Assembly: GCA_028288165.1 (NCBI GenBank)
Contig: JAQBOG010000039.1
Location: 206,388 to 270,387, forward strand
Direction of reading: 5' to 3'
Source of the DNA: Sphingobacteriales bacterium
GTDB lineage: Bacteria > Bacteroidota > Bacteroidia > Sphingobacteriales > Sphingobacteriaceae
Length of the DNA: 64,000 nucleotides
The first letter of the stretch is position 1, and every line of letters starts with the position of its first letter. Positions 8,786 through 16,862 of the stretch are shown piece by piece. Below the pieces are notes generated by a model. The model was not told the DNA's origin and made no database searches. It saw only the letters and a program-made list of their open reading frames with translations. The position numbers and the translations under genes are program-made.

Positions 8786-11041
8786 TTAAAATGGTTTTCT
8801 TTCTCCCCATGGTGCTCTTTGCTCCATAAAGTTTACTGGTTGTATGCTAATTTTTGGAAAATTATTCCCAGAATACAGTGTAGCTGTTTCACCTTTTTTC
8901 AAGGTAAGTTCAACTATACCATTGCCCAGATCTTTTAATAGTTTGCTATCTATACCTGTTACTTTAACCTGCCCAATGATACCAGTATTTACACGGCATA
9001 GTTCGCCGGCAAGGCTTTTAATTTGTATAAAATCTGTTTTGCCGCCTGTTCTGCGGGCGCTAACTAAAAATGCTCCTTCGGCTCTTAAATCTGCAAAAAC
9101 AACATCTTTCCAGGTTGATGGTATGCCGGGAAATATCCGGATTAAATCCCCATGGCTAGTCATCAGTAATTCTTGTAACGTACGACCAAAGGCCAGCGGA
9201 GTTTCAATTACCGGAAAACCTTCGCGGTAAAGCGTATTAGCCTGAGGGGCTTTTTTCAGAAATGATTGTAAATAATTCAAAGACTCATCGCCACGGCCTC
9301 CAGCAGCTAAAATTGAAGCAGCACCCAAATAGGAATATCCGGCGAAAGCCTCAGGCATTGACACCCAATTTTCTAAAGATTTCTTAATTAAAGGAGCTTG
9401 TGCGGGGTTATCCCACGTATATTCATTAAAAGGATATACCATAAACAAATGCGACCAATGCCGATGTGACTTGGTAAAAGGTAAGTCTTTGCCCACCATT
9501 AAACCGGTAGCATTATCTACTTCGTAGGGCACCAATTTGGTTAACAATTCTTTACAATCATTTACAATAGGATCATTGGCCTTTAACCGTTCATCCGCCG
9601 CTATTAATGTATTGGCAAGCCACCTTAAACATGCCAATGTATAGTTGCTGTTTAACACAGCGTCGCTATACTCTGGCGAAGCGGTTTTTGGCAATGACCA
9701 TTTCCCATCCGGCTGCTTAACTACAATATGTTTCAGGTAATTAAAAGAACCTTTCATTAACGGAAACAACTGGTTTTTCAGATACTTATCGTCCATTGTA
9801 CTGCGATAATGCATCCATAGATTATGCATGGTCCATGGTAAATTACCAACTTCTCCACCAACCGGACTTCTGCCACCCGGAGCAGATGCCCGACCAATTG
9901 CATACGAATCATTTTGATAAGGCGCAGCATTTTGAGCCAGCATGTCCCTGGCCTTCCAAACAGTTTCACGTAAAGGTTCTGCTTCCTCTAAATGGTTAGA
10001 CATATAAAAAGGCCAGTAAGCAAGCTGGATATTTAGGTTCCACCAGATGGCAGGCCAACCTGTGCGCATAAACCATGGGCCCATTAAATCAAGTATGGGT
10101 CCTCCTTGGCGGGATGCAGACCCCATTTTATACATCTGTATCCAGTAAAAGCTTTCCATTGCTGCATCCGGTACAGATACAAAACTTTTAGGATAATAGT
10201 TATGCCACCAATCCCTGTGAGAAGTTTCTAGCTTTTTTACCCCACTTTTTTTCGCTTTATTAATTAAGTCGACAGCTTCTTTTACAGCTGTAGTTCCGGG
10301 ATAAGAGAAACCCATACTAATGTAGTATGTACTTTTGTTACCATTTACTTGTTTAAACCAAGCAGTTGCATATTGTCCCGCACCTTTTCCGTCTGTAGCA
10401 TATTGAGCATCTTCCGGCATTTCCTGCACGCTTACATCAATGCCATCTTTTTGCTGTAGAACCTGCGTTGGATAAGGCTGATAACTTTTGGGGGCACCTT
10501 TTCGGGTAGATTTTGCGGTATCTGGAAACCATTGCAAACGATGATCGGTATTTCCGGTTACTTCCAGTATAATAACATTTCTATCTGCTGCTGTAAAACA
10601 ACGAATATTGTAATTATTAGCCCCATTTTGAATCTGACCTCTAGCTTCAGCATTCCATAAATCAAGACGCATATTGCCAGTTGGTTTATCTTTGCCTAAA
10701 GCCAACTCAAAATGCCCGTTAGGAAGTCGGTTGGTGGTATATAAAATGGTTTTGTTTTTGGGATCATTGCGGTGATCATATAAATCACCCCGGGAAACTT
10801 CAAAGTTAAAAGCGCCATTATTGTTTACCCAAAAGATGGTACCAAAACAGCCATTTCCCAAGAAAATGCCTCTATCCCAACTATCAGGAAGCTTCGTATT
10901 CCAAACCATATCACTACGGTTTAAAAAAGCTTGCCAATTAACGGCTGTTTTTATAGAAACATTATCCTTTACCTTTTGAGAGTAAGCTGGCAATGCATTT
11001 AGCCATACACCGATAATTAGGATTAATCTGGTTAATTTCAT
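8786..11041 (-). CDS. GH95-like glycoside hydrolase with altered catalytic Asp motif
   Basis: A 751-residue protein with a signal peptide ending at PAYSQ. The N-terminal beta-sandwich has a GNGCFGT motif like the GNG of GH95, followed by an (alpha/alpha)6 barrel. The two catalytic Asn of GH95 are kept in WWNLNIQLAYWP (Asn335, Asn337), and the acid Glu is kept in TASPEYSD (Glu457). The motif that carries the third catalytic residue in GH95 (IDGNFG) is replaced by VIETPLAFG, which puts Glu613 near that place. The enzyme is therefore a distant GH95 relative, clearly different from the canonical copy at 16863-19328; substrate unknown. A leader of about 120 bp separates it from operator site 3. 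Confidence 0.7.
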   Translation of the reverse strand: MKLTRLILIIGVWLNALPAYSQKVKDNVSIKTAVNWQAFLNRSDMVWNTKLPDSWDRGIFLGNGCFGTIFWVNNNGAFNFEVSRGDLYDHRNDPKNKTILYTTNRLPNGHFELALGKDKPTGNMRLDLWNAEARGQIQNGANNYNIRCFTAADRNVIILEVTGNTDHRLQWFPDTAKSTRKGAPKSYQPYPTQVLQQKDGIDVSVQEMPEDAQYATDGKGAGQYATAWFKQVNGNKSTYYISMGFSYPGTTAVKEAVDLINKAKKSGVKKLETSHRDWWHNYYPKSFVSVPDAAMESFYWIQMYKMGSASRQGGPILDLMGPWFMRTGWPAIWWNLNIQLAYWPFYMSNHLEEAEPLRETVWKARDMLAQNAAPYQNDSYAIGRASAPGGRSPVGGEVGNLPWTMHNLWMHYRSTMDDKYLKNQLFPLMKGSFNYLKHIVVKQPDGKWSLPKTASPEYSDAVLNSNYTLACLRWLANTLIAADERLKANDPIVNDCKELLTKLVPYEVDNATGLMVGKDLPFTKSHRHWSHLFMVYPFNEYTWDNPAQAPLIKKSLENWVSMPEAFAGYSYLGAASILAAGGRGDESLNYLQSFLKKAPQANTLYREGFPVIETPLAFGRTLQELLMTSHGDLIRIFPGIPSTWKDVVFADLRAEGAFLVSARRTGGKTDFIQIKSLAGELCRVNTGIIGQVKVTGIDSKLLKDLGNGIVELTLKKGETATLYSGNNFPKISIQPVNFMEQRAPWGERKPF

Positions 11042-11164
11042 TTAGTTGGTTAATGTTAGGGTTCTCATCTGCCCAGCAATGCTGCATTTTACTTTAAGTC
11101 CTAAATCGATTTCGGTTAAGGAATTATAGTTTTAAAAGCTGCTGAAGCTAGAAAGAGTGAAGGG

Positions 11165-11209
11165 CAAATCTATCCGCGATTATTAATATTTGATTAATAA
11201 ATGGATAAT
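11165..11209 (-). promoter_or_regulatory. Phased TTAA operator plus -7 element, site 3
   Basis: Minus strand: ATTATC, ATTAAT, ATTAAT at 11-bp period (11209-11182), 9 bases, then TAGATTTG (11172-11165), a perfect match to TAnnTTTG. This is the clearest complete promoter of the set and drives the GH95-like and GH99-like genes. The remaining bases between the genes at 11041 and 11516 show nothing else I can support. Confidence 0.65.
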
Positions 11210-11515
11210 AAAAGATGGTTAGAAATGGTAACAAAATTTATACGTTTACCAGAAAACCAATAAACATTTTTAGATAAAATTTAAGCGGTTTATGAAGAAT
11301 CTCAATGGGAATTCCTACTGAAGTTTTTAATAGGATGTGATGAGAATTGCTGGTTTTGCGTTAGATTTTGTGTTGATACCCAAATATTACGCATAATTAT
11401 TTGTCCGCCAGCCACGAAACAAGTATCGAGAGCGTTAGGTTTAAACAACGATTGATAGATCAATGAAAATTTATAGTATTTCTGGTTATTAAAGAAAAGG
11501 CTCCCCTCTTTCCAA

Positions 11516-13333
11516 TTATCGGGCGCCAGCAACGGAGAAATGTTCTTCAGTGGGAAATTCAACAATAAATTCCGTTCCTATTCCTGGTGTGCTATTAACA
11601 ATAATACTTCCTCCTAATGTTTCTACCTGTGTTTTTACGATAAACAAGCCCATACCTTTACCTTCAATGTCTGGATGAAAACGGGAGTAAAGCTTAAAAA
11701 TTCTATCAGCATGCCGGTTGAGGTCTATACCCCGGCCATTATCTTTAAAACTAAGGAATAGCTTACCTCCTATTATTTGGCTTCTTATCCTTACAAGGGT
11801 GTTCTTACCACTTTGTTTGAATTTAATACTATTTACAATTAAGTTATAAAAAATACTGAAAAGGTAATTTTTAAGGGTGTATAAATGATCAATGGAAGAG
11901 AAATCTGTTAATATCTGTACACCCTCCTTTTGTAACAAGTTATGCAGACCGGATCTGATCTCTTCAATAAGTTTAGAGAAATATACAGTTTCTTTCGTCT
12001 CCCTTATCTCCCGTTTAATTTCTAATGTATAATTAAGATCCTTTATAATAGAGTCAAGAGATTCCACAGACCTGAATAAATATTCCATGATTTCAATCCG
12101 TTCTTCTGACGTAGTACTGTCACTTTTCATCACTTCCGCTATACCTAATATACTGGCTACCGGGCCGCGAAGATCATGGGAAACCATTTGAGCAAATAGC
12201 TCGAGGTTTTTGTAATGCTGAGCCATATCACTGATGATTCTGGTTCTTTCAAGTTCCGCCATTTTACTGTCTGTAATATCACGAGCTATCCAGAATACAG
12301 TATCCTTAGTCAGAGGAGATATCTGGCCTTCGAACCAAATTATTCTATCTCCTACCTTGAGGTTATATTCAATTTCAGCAGGTTCCAGCGTTTTTAATGT
12401 CTGCTGAATTTTTTCCAGAACGATGCTAACGTACTTCTCTGGAAGCATATCACTTATTTGTTTCCCTTTAGAAAGCTTGTATAAATTCGAAGATTTTGTA
12501 GGTGCAATTTTATTGTATTGTCCCCTGGCATCCAATATCATCACCATATCCGTCATGGCCGCAAATAGTGATCGCAGTTCCTGTTCTGATCTATTCAGTG
12601 TTTCTGTTGTTAGTTTATGTTCTTCTATTTCCTCTTTTAGATTTTTATTTACCATTTCAAGCGCACTCGTCCTATCCGCCACTCTCTTCTCCAGTTCGTC
12701 ATTTAACTTTTTTATTTGCGCCTTCGTTTGCTTCAGTTCTGGTATTTCAATAATTTCCCAATCGCCCTGACGTTTGGCAATAACACATTCATGTACACGG
12801 GCTACATCAAGTATTTCCGCAGCTCCGATCTTCTTAAGGGCATAAGCACAAACTACGATGATCCGGGTTCCTGCAATTATCTTGTTAAGTTCTTCTTCAT
12901 ATTCAATGAAATTTCCCCAATCATTAATATCAAGCCATGCTGTATTTCCATTCACCCTCAGTCCGTTCATACCCCTTGCCAGTACAAGGTTTACTTTTTC
13001 AAGCCAGGCTGCAACAACATAGTTTTTAGAAAACTTGCCGTCTTTAGTATACCAAGCTGTACCAGGTAATATTTCTATTCTATTTTCGTCTATATAGTGC
13101 TGGAAATCAGGCATTGCTTTATGAAGATGCAGTATTGCATCTGCTACCGAAAGAGGTGCACAGGTGACCCATAAACAATATTCATTGTTTTCTAACCCCG
13201 CTTTGAAAAATGGGATCAGGATATCTAAAAGATCATGCTTTGTTTCGTAGAAATGGCAATAATGCCTACCCCACTCGGTGTCGCCAAGTACTTCAATACC
13301 TAAGGAGGTTAGTTCCTTTGATATAGGGTCCAT
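11516..13333 (-). CDS. Orphan sensor histidine kinase with MEDS and PAS domains
   Basis: A cytosolic protein of 605 residues without membrane segments. Residues about 20-190 match the MEDS (DcmR sensory) domain (HYCHFYETKHDLL, NEYCLWVTCAP, GMNGLRVNGNTAW). A coiled coil (200-250) leads to a PAS domain (about 250-355, ending WIARDITDSK). The kinase core has His386 in MVSHDLRGP, an N-box near NLIVNSIKFK (about 497-506), DNGRGID (531-537) and GKGMGLFIV (558-566). No response regulator is adjacent, and the gene has no operator of the regulon. It may sense a small hydrophobic or one-carbon compound through MEDS, but the ligand is unknown. The flanking 13334-13709 bases hold no gene. Confidence 0.85.
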   Translation of the reverse strand: MDPISKELTSLGIEVLGDTEWGRHYCHFYETKHDLLDILIPFFKAGLENNEYCLWVTCAPLSVADAILHLHKAMPDFQHYIDENRIEILPGTAWYTKDGKFSKNYVVAAWLEKVNLVLARGMNGLRVNGNTAWLDINDWGNFIEYEEELNKIIAGTRIIVVCAYALKKIGAAEILDVARVHECVIAKRQGDWEIIEIPELKQTKAQIKKLNDELEKRVADRTSALEMVNKNLKEEIEEHKLTTETLNRSEQELRSLFAAMTDMVMILDARGQYNKIAPTKSSNLYKLSKGKQISDMLPEKYVSIVLEKIQQTLKTLEPAEIEYNLKVGDRIIWFEGQISPLTKDTVFWIARDITDSKMAELERTRIISDMAQHYKNLELFAQMVSHDLRGPVASILGIAEVMKSDSTTSEERIEIMEYLFRSVESLDSIIKDLNYTLEIKREIRETKETVYFSKLIEEIRSGLHNLLQKEGVQILTDFSSIDHLYTLKNYLFSIFYNLIVNSIKFKQSGKNTLVRIRSQIIGGKLFLSFKDNGRGIDLNRHADRIFKLYSRFHPDIEGKGMGLFIVKTQVETLGGSIIVNSTPGIGTEFIVEFPTEEHFSVAGAR

Positions 13334-13709
13334 ATATTAGTTGATTTACTATATAAAAATACAAAATATAGAATTCAAAACCCAGAATAATTAAACTAAA
13401 ATAATGATAATCAATTTTTTATACCCAAAATTAGCACATACAATTCAGGGTAATACTTTAAATATCCAAAACTTAATAACGGCTGTTTGTCGGGGTATGT
13501 ATGTCCTGAAATGATCTGCCACCAAGTATTTTGTTGAAATTTTGGCGACCCAAAATTTACTCCATATAGCGAAACGAAATGCAATAATCAGTTAGAGAAA
13601 TTGCTCTATCAGAATTTCTCTAAAATATTGACATATACAGGCAGGCCATGAGTGATTAGAGTTCCTGCAGGCCATTTTAAAGCTAGTTTGTTGAGACTTA
13701 GCCGCTTTT

Positions 13710-13808
13710 GCTTGGGGATTGGAAGTGAAAATCCTTTTTTGTCATCCTGGAGCGAAGTCGAAGGATCAGGGCAAAAAGATGGTAACGGAAAGCCACCCGA
13801 ACACCCAT
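13710..13808 (+). repeat. Hairpin repeat family A, copy with a nested second motif
   Basis: The family A arms are present (GAAGTGAAAATCC and GCAAAAAGATGGTAACGG), but the loop holds an extra 28-base block at 13741-13768 beginning GTCATCCTGGAGCGAAGTCG. That block resembles a short intergenic motif common in Bacteroidota genomes. The repeat lies between two convergent-reading blocks, after the SGNH gene ends at 13896. Confidence 0.55.
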
Positions 13809-13895
13809 AATTTACTGTATACGTTTCCAAAATCTTAAAATCATACGTATTAGCTTAACATTTGTTAAGACTAAACAGAGGTTTCAATACAGAAA

Positions 13896-14855
13896 TTATT
13901 TTATTAACTCATCAATCTTCGCTTCAATTTCAGCGGCTTTAGCTTGTGCTTCGGGAAGAGGTAGGCCGACATTCATTCCGGGACGTTTATGACCAGCCGC
14001 AGTAAGCCAGGCATCTTTCATGATACCTTGTTTTTGAGATACTAGCTTTAAAATTTCTTGCTTTTGAGGATGATTCAGGGATGCGATTACATCCGGCGCT
14101 GAAGCTATCTTCTTTTCACCTAAATATAGTAACAGTTCCTTTGCCATAATCCAGTGTCCAACATCTCCTGGATGTATCCCGTCTGAAGCTAAAGAAAAAC
14201 CATTTACGCCAAATGATTTATCTATTTTTCTGTGTGCCTTCAGATATTTTTTCATCGGATAATGTATATCTGCAACTTCCCATTTTACTGCTTTCTTTTG
14301 GCTGAGAAGCCAGTCAGAATAGCGATCAAGTACTTCTGCATATCCAGGATGCCCACCCTTCAATTCATCAAAAATTGGAGGTGTTAAATGAATTATTTTA
14401 ATATTCTGTGCTATAATTTTATCATGCAACCAATTAATTCCCTCCCGGAACTTCTGAAAACGATCTTCACTAAACGGCAGATAAATTCCGTCATTCATCC
14501 CATAACAGGCAAAAACTAAATCTGGTTTTGTTAGGGCCAATATACGGTCTAAGCGTTCATGAAGATCTGGCCTGGGAAATTTACCGTCAGCATGCCCAGC
14601 TTCTGACAAGCCTGAAACTGTTTCGCTTGGCAAACCAATATTTATAAATTCTATTTTTTGGTTGGGATAATTGGCTACACAATACGCCTCTATATCTGTA
14701 ATATATTGGCCAGCGTAGGTTATACTATTCCCAAGAAATAATACTTTTTTAATATTTGAGGAAAAAGGCTGTGCATTTGCAGCGACACTTAAAAGCAAAC
14801 TTGCAATTGTAATAAATACACAATTAAGCAGTCGGAAGGGGACAAAACATTTCAT
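13896..14855 (-). CDS. Exported SGNH/GDSL hydrolase (carbohydrate esterase-like)
   Basis: A 319-residue protein with a signal peptide to SVAANAQ (about residue 29). SGNH block I is FLGNSITYAG with Ser44; block III is CYGMNDG with the oxyanion Asn; block V is DGIHPGDVGH with Asp225 and His228. A helical tail of about 60 residues rich in Ala/Glu/Lys follows the catalytic domain. It starts 9 bp after the stop of the SGNH-alpha/beta hydrolase fusion and is surely in the same operon. Likely role: removing acetyl or similar esters from glycans in the periplasm; substrate not readable. Confidence 0.85.
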   Translation of the reverse strand: MKCFVPFRLLNCVFITIASLLLSVAANAQPFSSNIKKVLFLGNSITYAGQYITDIEAYCVANYPNQKIEFINIGLPSETVSGLSEAGHADGKFPRPDLHERLDRILALTKPDLVFACYGMNDGIYLPFSEDRFQKFREGINWLHDKIIAQNIKIIHLTPPIFDELKGGHPGYAEVLDRYSDWLLSQKKAVKWEVADIHYPMKKYLKAHRKIDKSFGVNGFSLASDGIHPGDVGHWIMAKELLLYLGEKKIASAPDVIASLNHPQKQEILKLVSQKQGIMKDAWLTAAGHKRPGMNVGLPLPEAQAKAAEIEAKIDELIK

Positions 14856-14864
14856 ATCTAAAAC

Positions 14865-16283
14865 TTAATATTTAACGGCATTTAATATAAAATCTACAAT
14901 TGGACTTGGGTTGGGCAAACTATGTGGATGATGTTTAAACCCAGGTTTATGAATTACTAAAATATTGCCTTTTAATTCTTTTACCTTACGTTCAAACAAA
15001 ATGGTATTTTCTTCCATCGGAACCAATTCATCGACATCGCCGCAAACGTGCAGCATTGGGTATTTCCCTTTTACAATCTGTTTTACTTTATCAATCGGGC
15101 TTCCGGTAAAAGAAGATGCTTGCTCTTCTGTGCTAAAGCCGTAGTCTTGCTTAAACGTTTCCCACTCGTTTTTACTTCCTGGCCCTTTCCCTTTGCCTCC
15201 AGGCCAGCTTTTTAAATCTAGTACTGGATTATCAACATACACACCTGCTACTTTTTTAGGATTAACAGCAGCCCAGTTATAGGCATAAACTGCTCCACGA
15301 CTCATTCCTTCCAAAACAGCTTTCTTAGACAATCCGCCTTTCCTTAATAAATCGTAGTAATCATCCCATAAATTTATAGCAGATTGGTTGCCAAATAATT
15401 CTGCTACATCACAATAAACTACATGGAAACCTCGCTCTAATAAAGCAACATCTGTTTGCGGCTCATGCCCCCAAAATCTTGCCCGCCATATCCAGGGATG
15501 ATTTTTAGCGCTCCATTTTGGCTTAACAATTTTACAGTTTCGTCCATTGTAACTAAAGTCTGCACATTCATACCCGTAAAAAGAACTGATCTTTTTAGGA
15601 ATAACTACTTTGCTAAAAATATCATAATTAGTCTTTCTTTTCTGGCTGATAAGCTCATATAATCTTTTAGCAATAATGGTAGCGCCTTCTGCATTCGGAT
15701 GTATTTTATCTGGAATAAGCTCAGGTTTATTGATAAAGAGAGGATATAAGTTTATTATTTCTAACTTTTCATTATAGGCAATCTGTTGAGTGCGAGGGAT
15801 GATTTGTTTAGTAATTACCGGATCCCATATTTGCGTAGTATCATTAAGAAACGATGGTACGGGAAGCAGTAAAACTATTCGTGGATGAGAAGGTAATTGA
15901 GCGAAAGATTGAATTAAGTCATGATAATCCTTTTCAAACCCGCTGTAAAGGTTCCTGTTGACTAACTTACTGTCATTAGTACCTAGTTTAATAAATACAA
16001 TATCTGGTTTGCTTTCTAGGGCCTGCTGGTATTGTTTAGTATTCACGTAAGGGTAATTTCCTTTTCGCAATAAGGTTGTACTATTAACGCCAAAGTTGTT
16101 TACCTGGTAACCGTCCCCCAGCAAAGTTTGTAATTGCGCCGGGTATGAGTTCTTTTCCCTATCGGGGATACCGTGCCCATAGGTAATACTGTTGCCTATA
16201 CAAGCTATTTGTATTTTACTTTTTGTTTGTGCATCTGCTTGCCAACAAAAAACAAGCAGGATAAATGAAATAATCGATCGCAT
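14865..16283 (-). CDS. Two-domain esterase: SGNH hydrolase fused to alpha/beta hydrolase
   Basis: Start taken as Met at 16283, which opens a signal peptide (MRSIISFILLVFCWQADAQ); the frame is open further upstream to 16412 but that part is not signal-like. The N-terminal half is an SGNH hydrolase (CIGNSITYGHG, KLGTNDS, DKIHPNAEG). The C-terminal half is an alpha/beta hydrolase with nucleophile elbow LEGMSRG, acid region CGDVDELVP and His in FKHHPHSLP, all intact. That half closely resembles domain 1 of the protein at 347-1861. Two esterase types in one chain suggest sequential removal of different esters from one substrate. Operon with the SGNH gene downstream. Confidence 0.85.
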   Translation of the reverse strand: MRSIISFILLVFCWQADAQTKSKIQIACIGNSITYGHGIPDREKNSYPAQLQTLLGDGYQVNNFGVNSTTLLRKGNYPYVNTKQYQQALESKPDIVFIKLGTNDSKLVNRNLYSGFEKDYHDLIQSFAQLPSHPRIVLLLPVPSFLNDTTQIWDPVITKQIIPRTQQIAYNEKLEIINLYPLFINKPELIPDKIHPNAEGATIIAKRLYELISQKRKTNYDIFSKVVIPKKISSFYGYECADFSYNGRNCKIVKPKWSAKNHPWIWRARFWGHEPQTDVALLERGFHVVYCDVAELFGNQSAINLWDDYYDLLRKGGLSKKAVLEGMSRGAVYAYNWAAVNPKKVAGVYVDNPVLDLKSWPGGKGKGPGSKNEWETFKQDYGFSTEEQASSFTGSPIDKVKQIVKGKYPMLHVCGDVDELVPMEENTILFERKVKELKGNILVIHKPGFKHHPHSLPNPSPIVDFILNAVKY

Positions 16284-16508
16284 TTTATTATAAATCTGGC
16301 TTTTTACAGCTTGCTTTTTTAACCAAAAGCTGAAACCGCTAAAATAATTTATTTTTTGAAGTATCGTATTTAAAGTGGATCTAATCAGTGGAAATACATT
16401 AAAAAGATACAATGCTCTATTGCATAATAATCCATTCTAACCTGAGTTCGATTTAAAATTGAGTGATTGTGATTAATGAATGCAATATTTGAAACCTAGA
16501 AGGGATTT

Positions 16509-16590
16509 GCGTTAGGGATTGAAGTGAAAATCCTTTTTGCTCTTCTCCAGAGCAAAAAGATTGTAACGAAAAGCCCGCCCGAACGCCCAA
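16509..16590 (+). repeat. Hairpin repeat family A, good copy
   Basis: It begins GCGTTAGGGATTGAAGTG and ends CGCCCGAACGCCCAA. Its two arms, around CCTTTTTGCTC and GAGCAAAAAGA, pair into a hairpin. It lies in the gap between the GH95 gene ending at 16863 and the esterase operon starting at 16283. Confidence 0.65.
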
Positions 16591-16715
16591 AAACAGATAT
16601 TTATAATCGAACTCAGGTTTCTAATAAAATTTAATCTCTCCGTTCTGCTGATAGAGGTTACTCGAAAGTCAAAATCAGGCGATTTTGATTAACACCCTTA
16701 AGGGCTTCCATAAAC

Positions 16716-16804
16716 TCAAAATCCTCAAAAAAGCAAGCATTAAACTTATTTTTTTGAGGATTTGAAAACTAAAAAGAGGCCATTTTAACTTTGAGACAGC
16801 CTTA
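16716..16804. mobile_element. Possible end of a lost insertion sequence
   Basis: A perfect 14-bp inverted repeat (16719-16732 with 16750-16763, core AATCCTCAAAAAA) is followed by AACTTTGAGACAGCC at 16787-16801. The latter resembles the terminal inverted repeat (GGCTGTCTCAAA) of IS1182-like elements in Bacteroidota. No matching second end and no transposase are visible, so this would be a solo remnant. Confidence 0.3.
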
Positions 16805-16862
16805 AGCTAGCCGTTCATGATTTCCATTCTTTTTTTGAATGGATGAGGGAACAGTGTTACAG

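Noticed and set aside
11302..11565. 87-codon frame behind the histidine kinase
   Set aside because: It overlaps the kinase C-terminus by 50 bp in another frame and has no domain or signal pattern.
13334..13450. Operator upstream of the histidine kinase
   Set aside because: The region is AT-rich but has no in-phase TTAA hexamers.
13609..13830. 73-codon frame on the minus strand
   Set aside because: Formed largely by the family A repeat; the composition is repeat-like.
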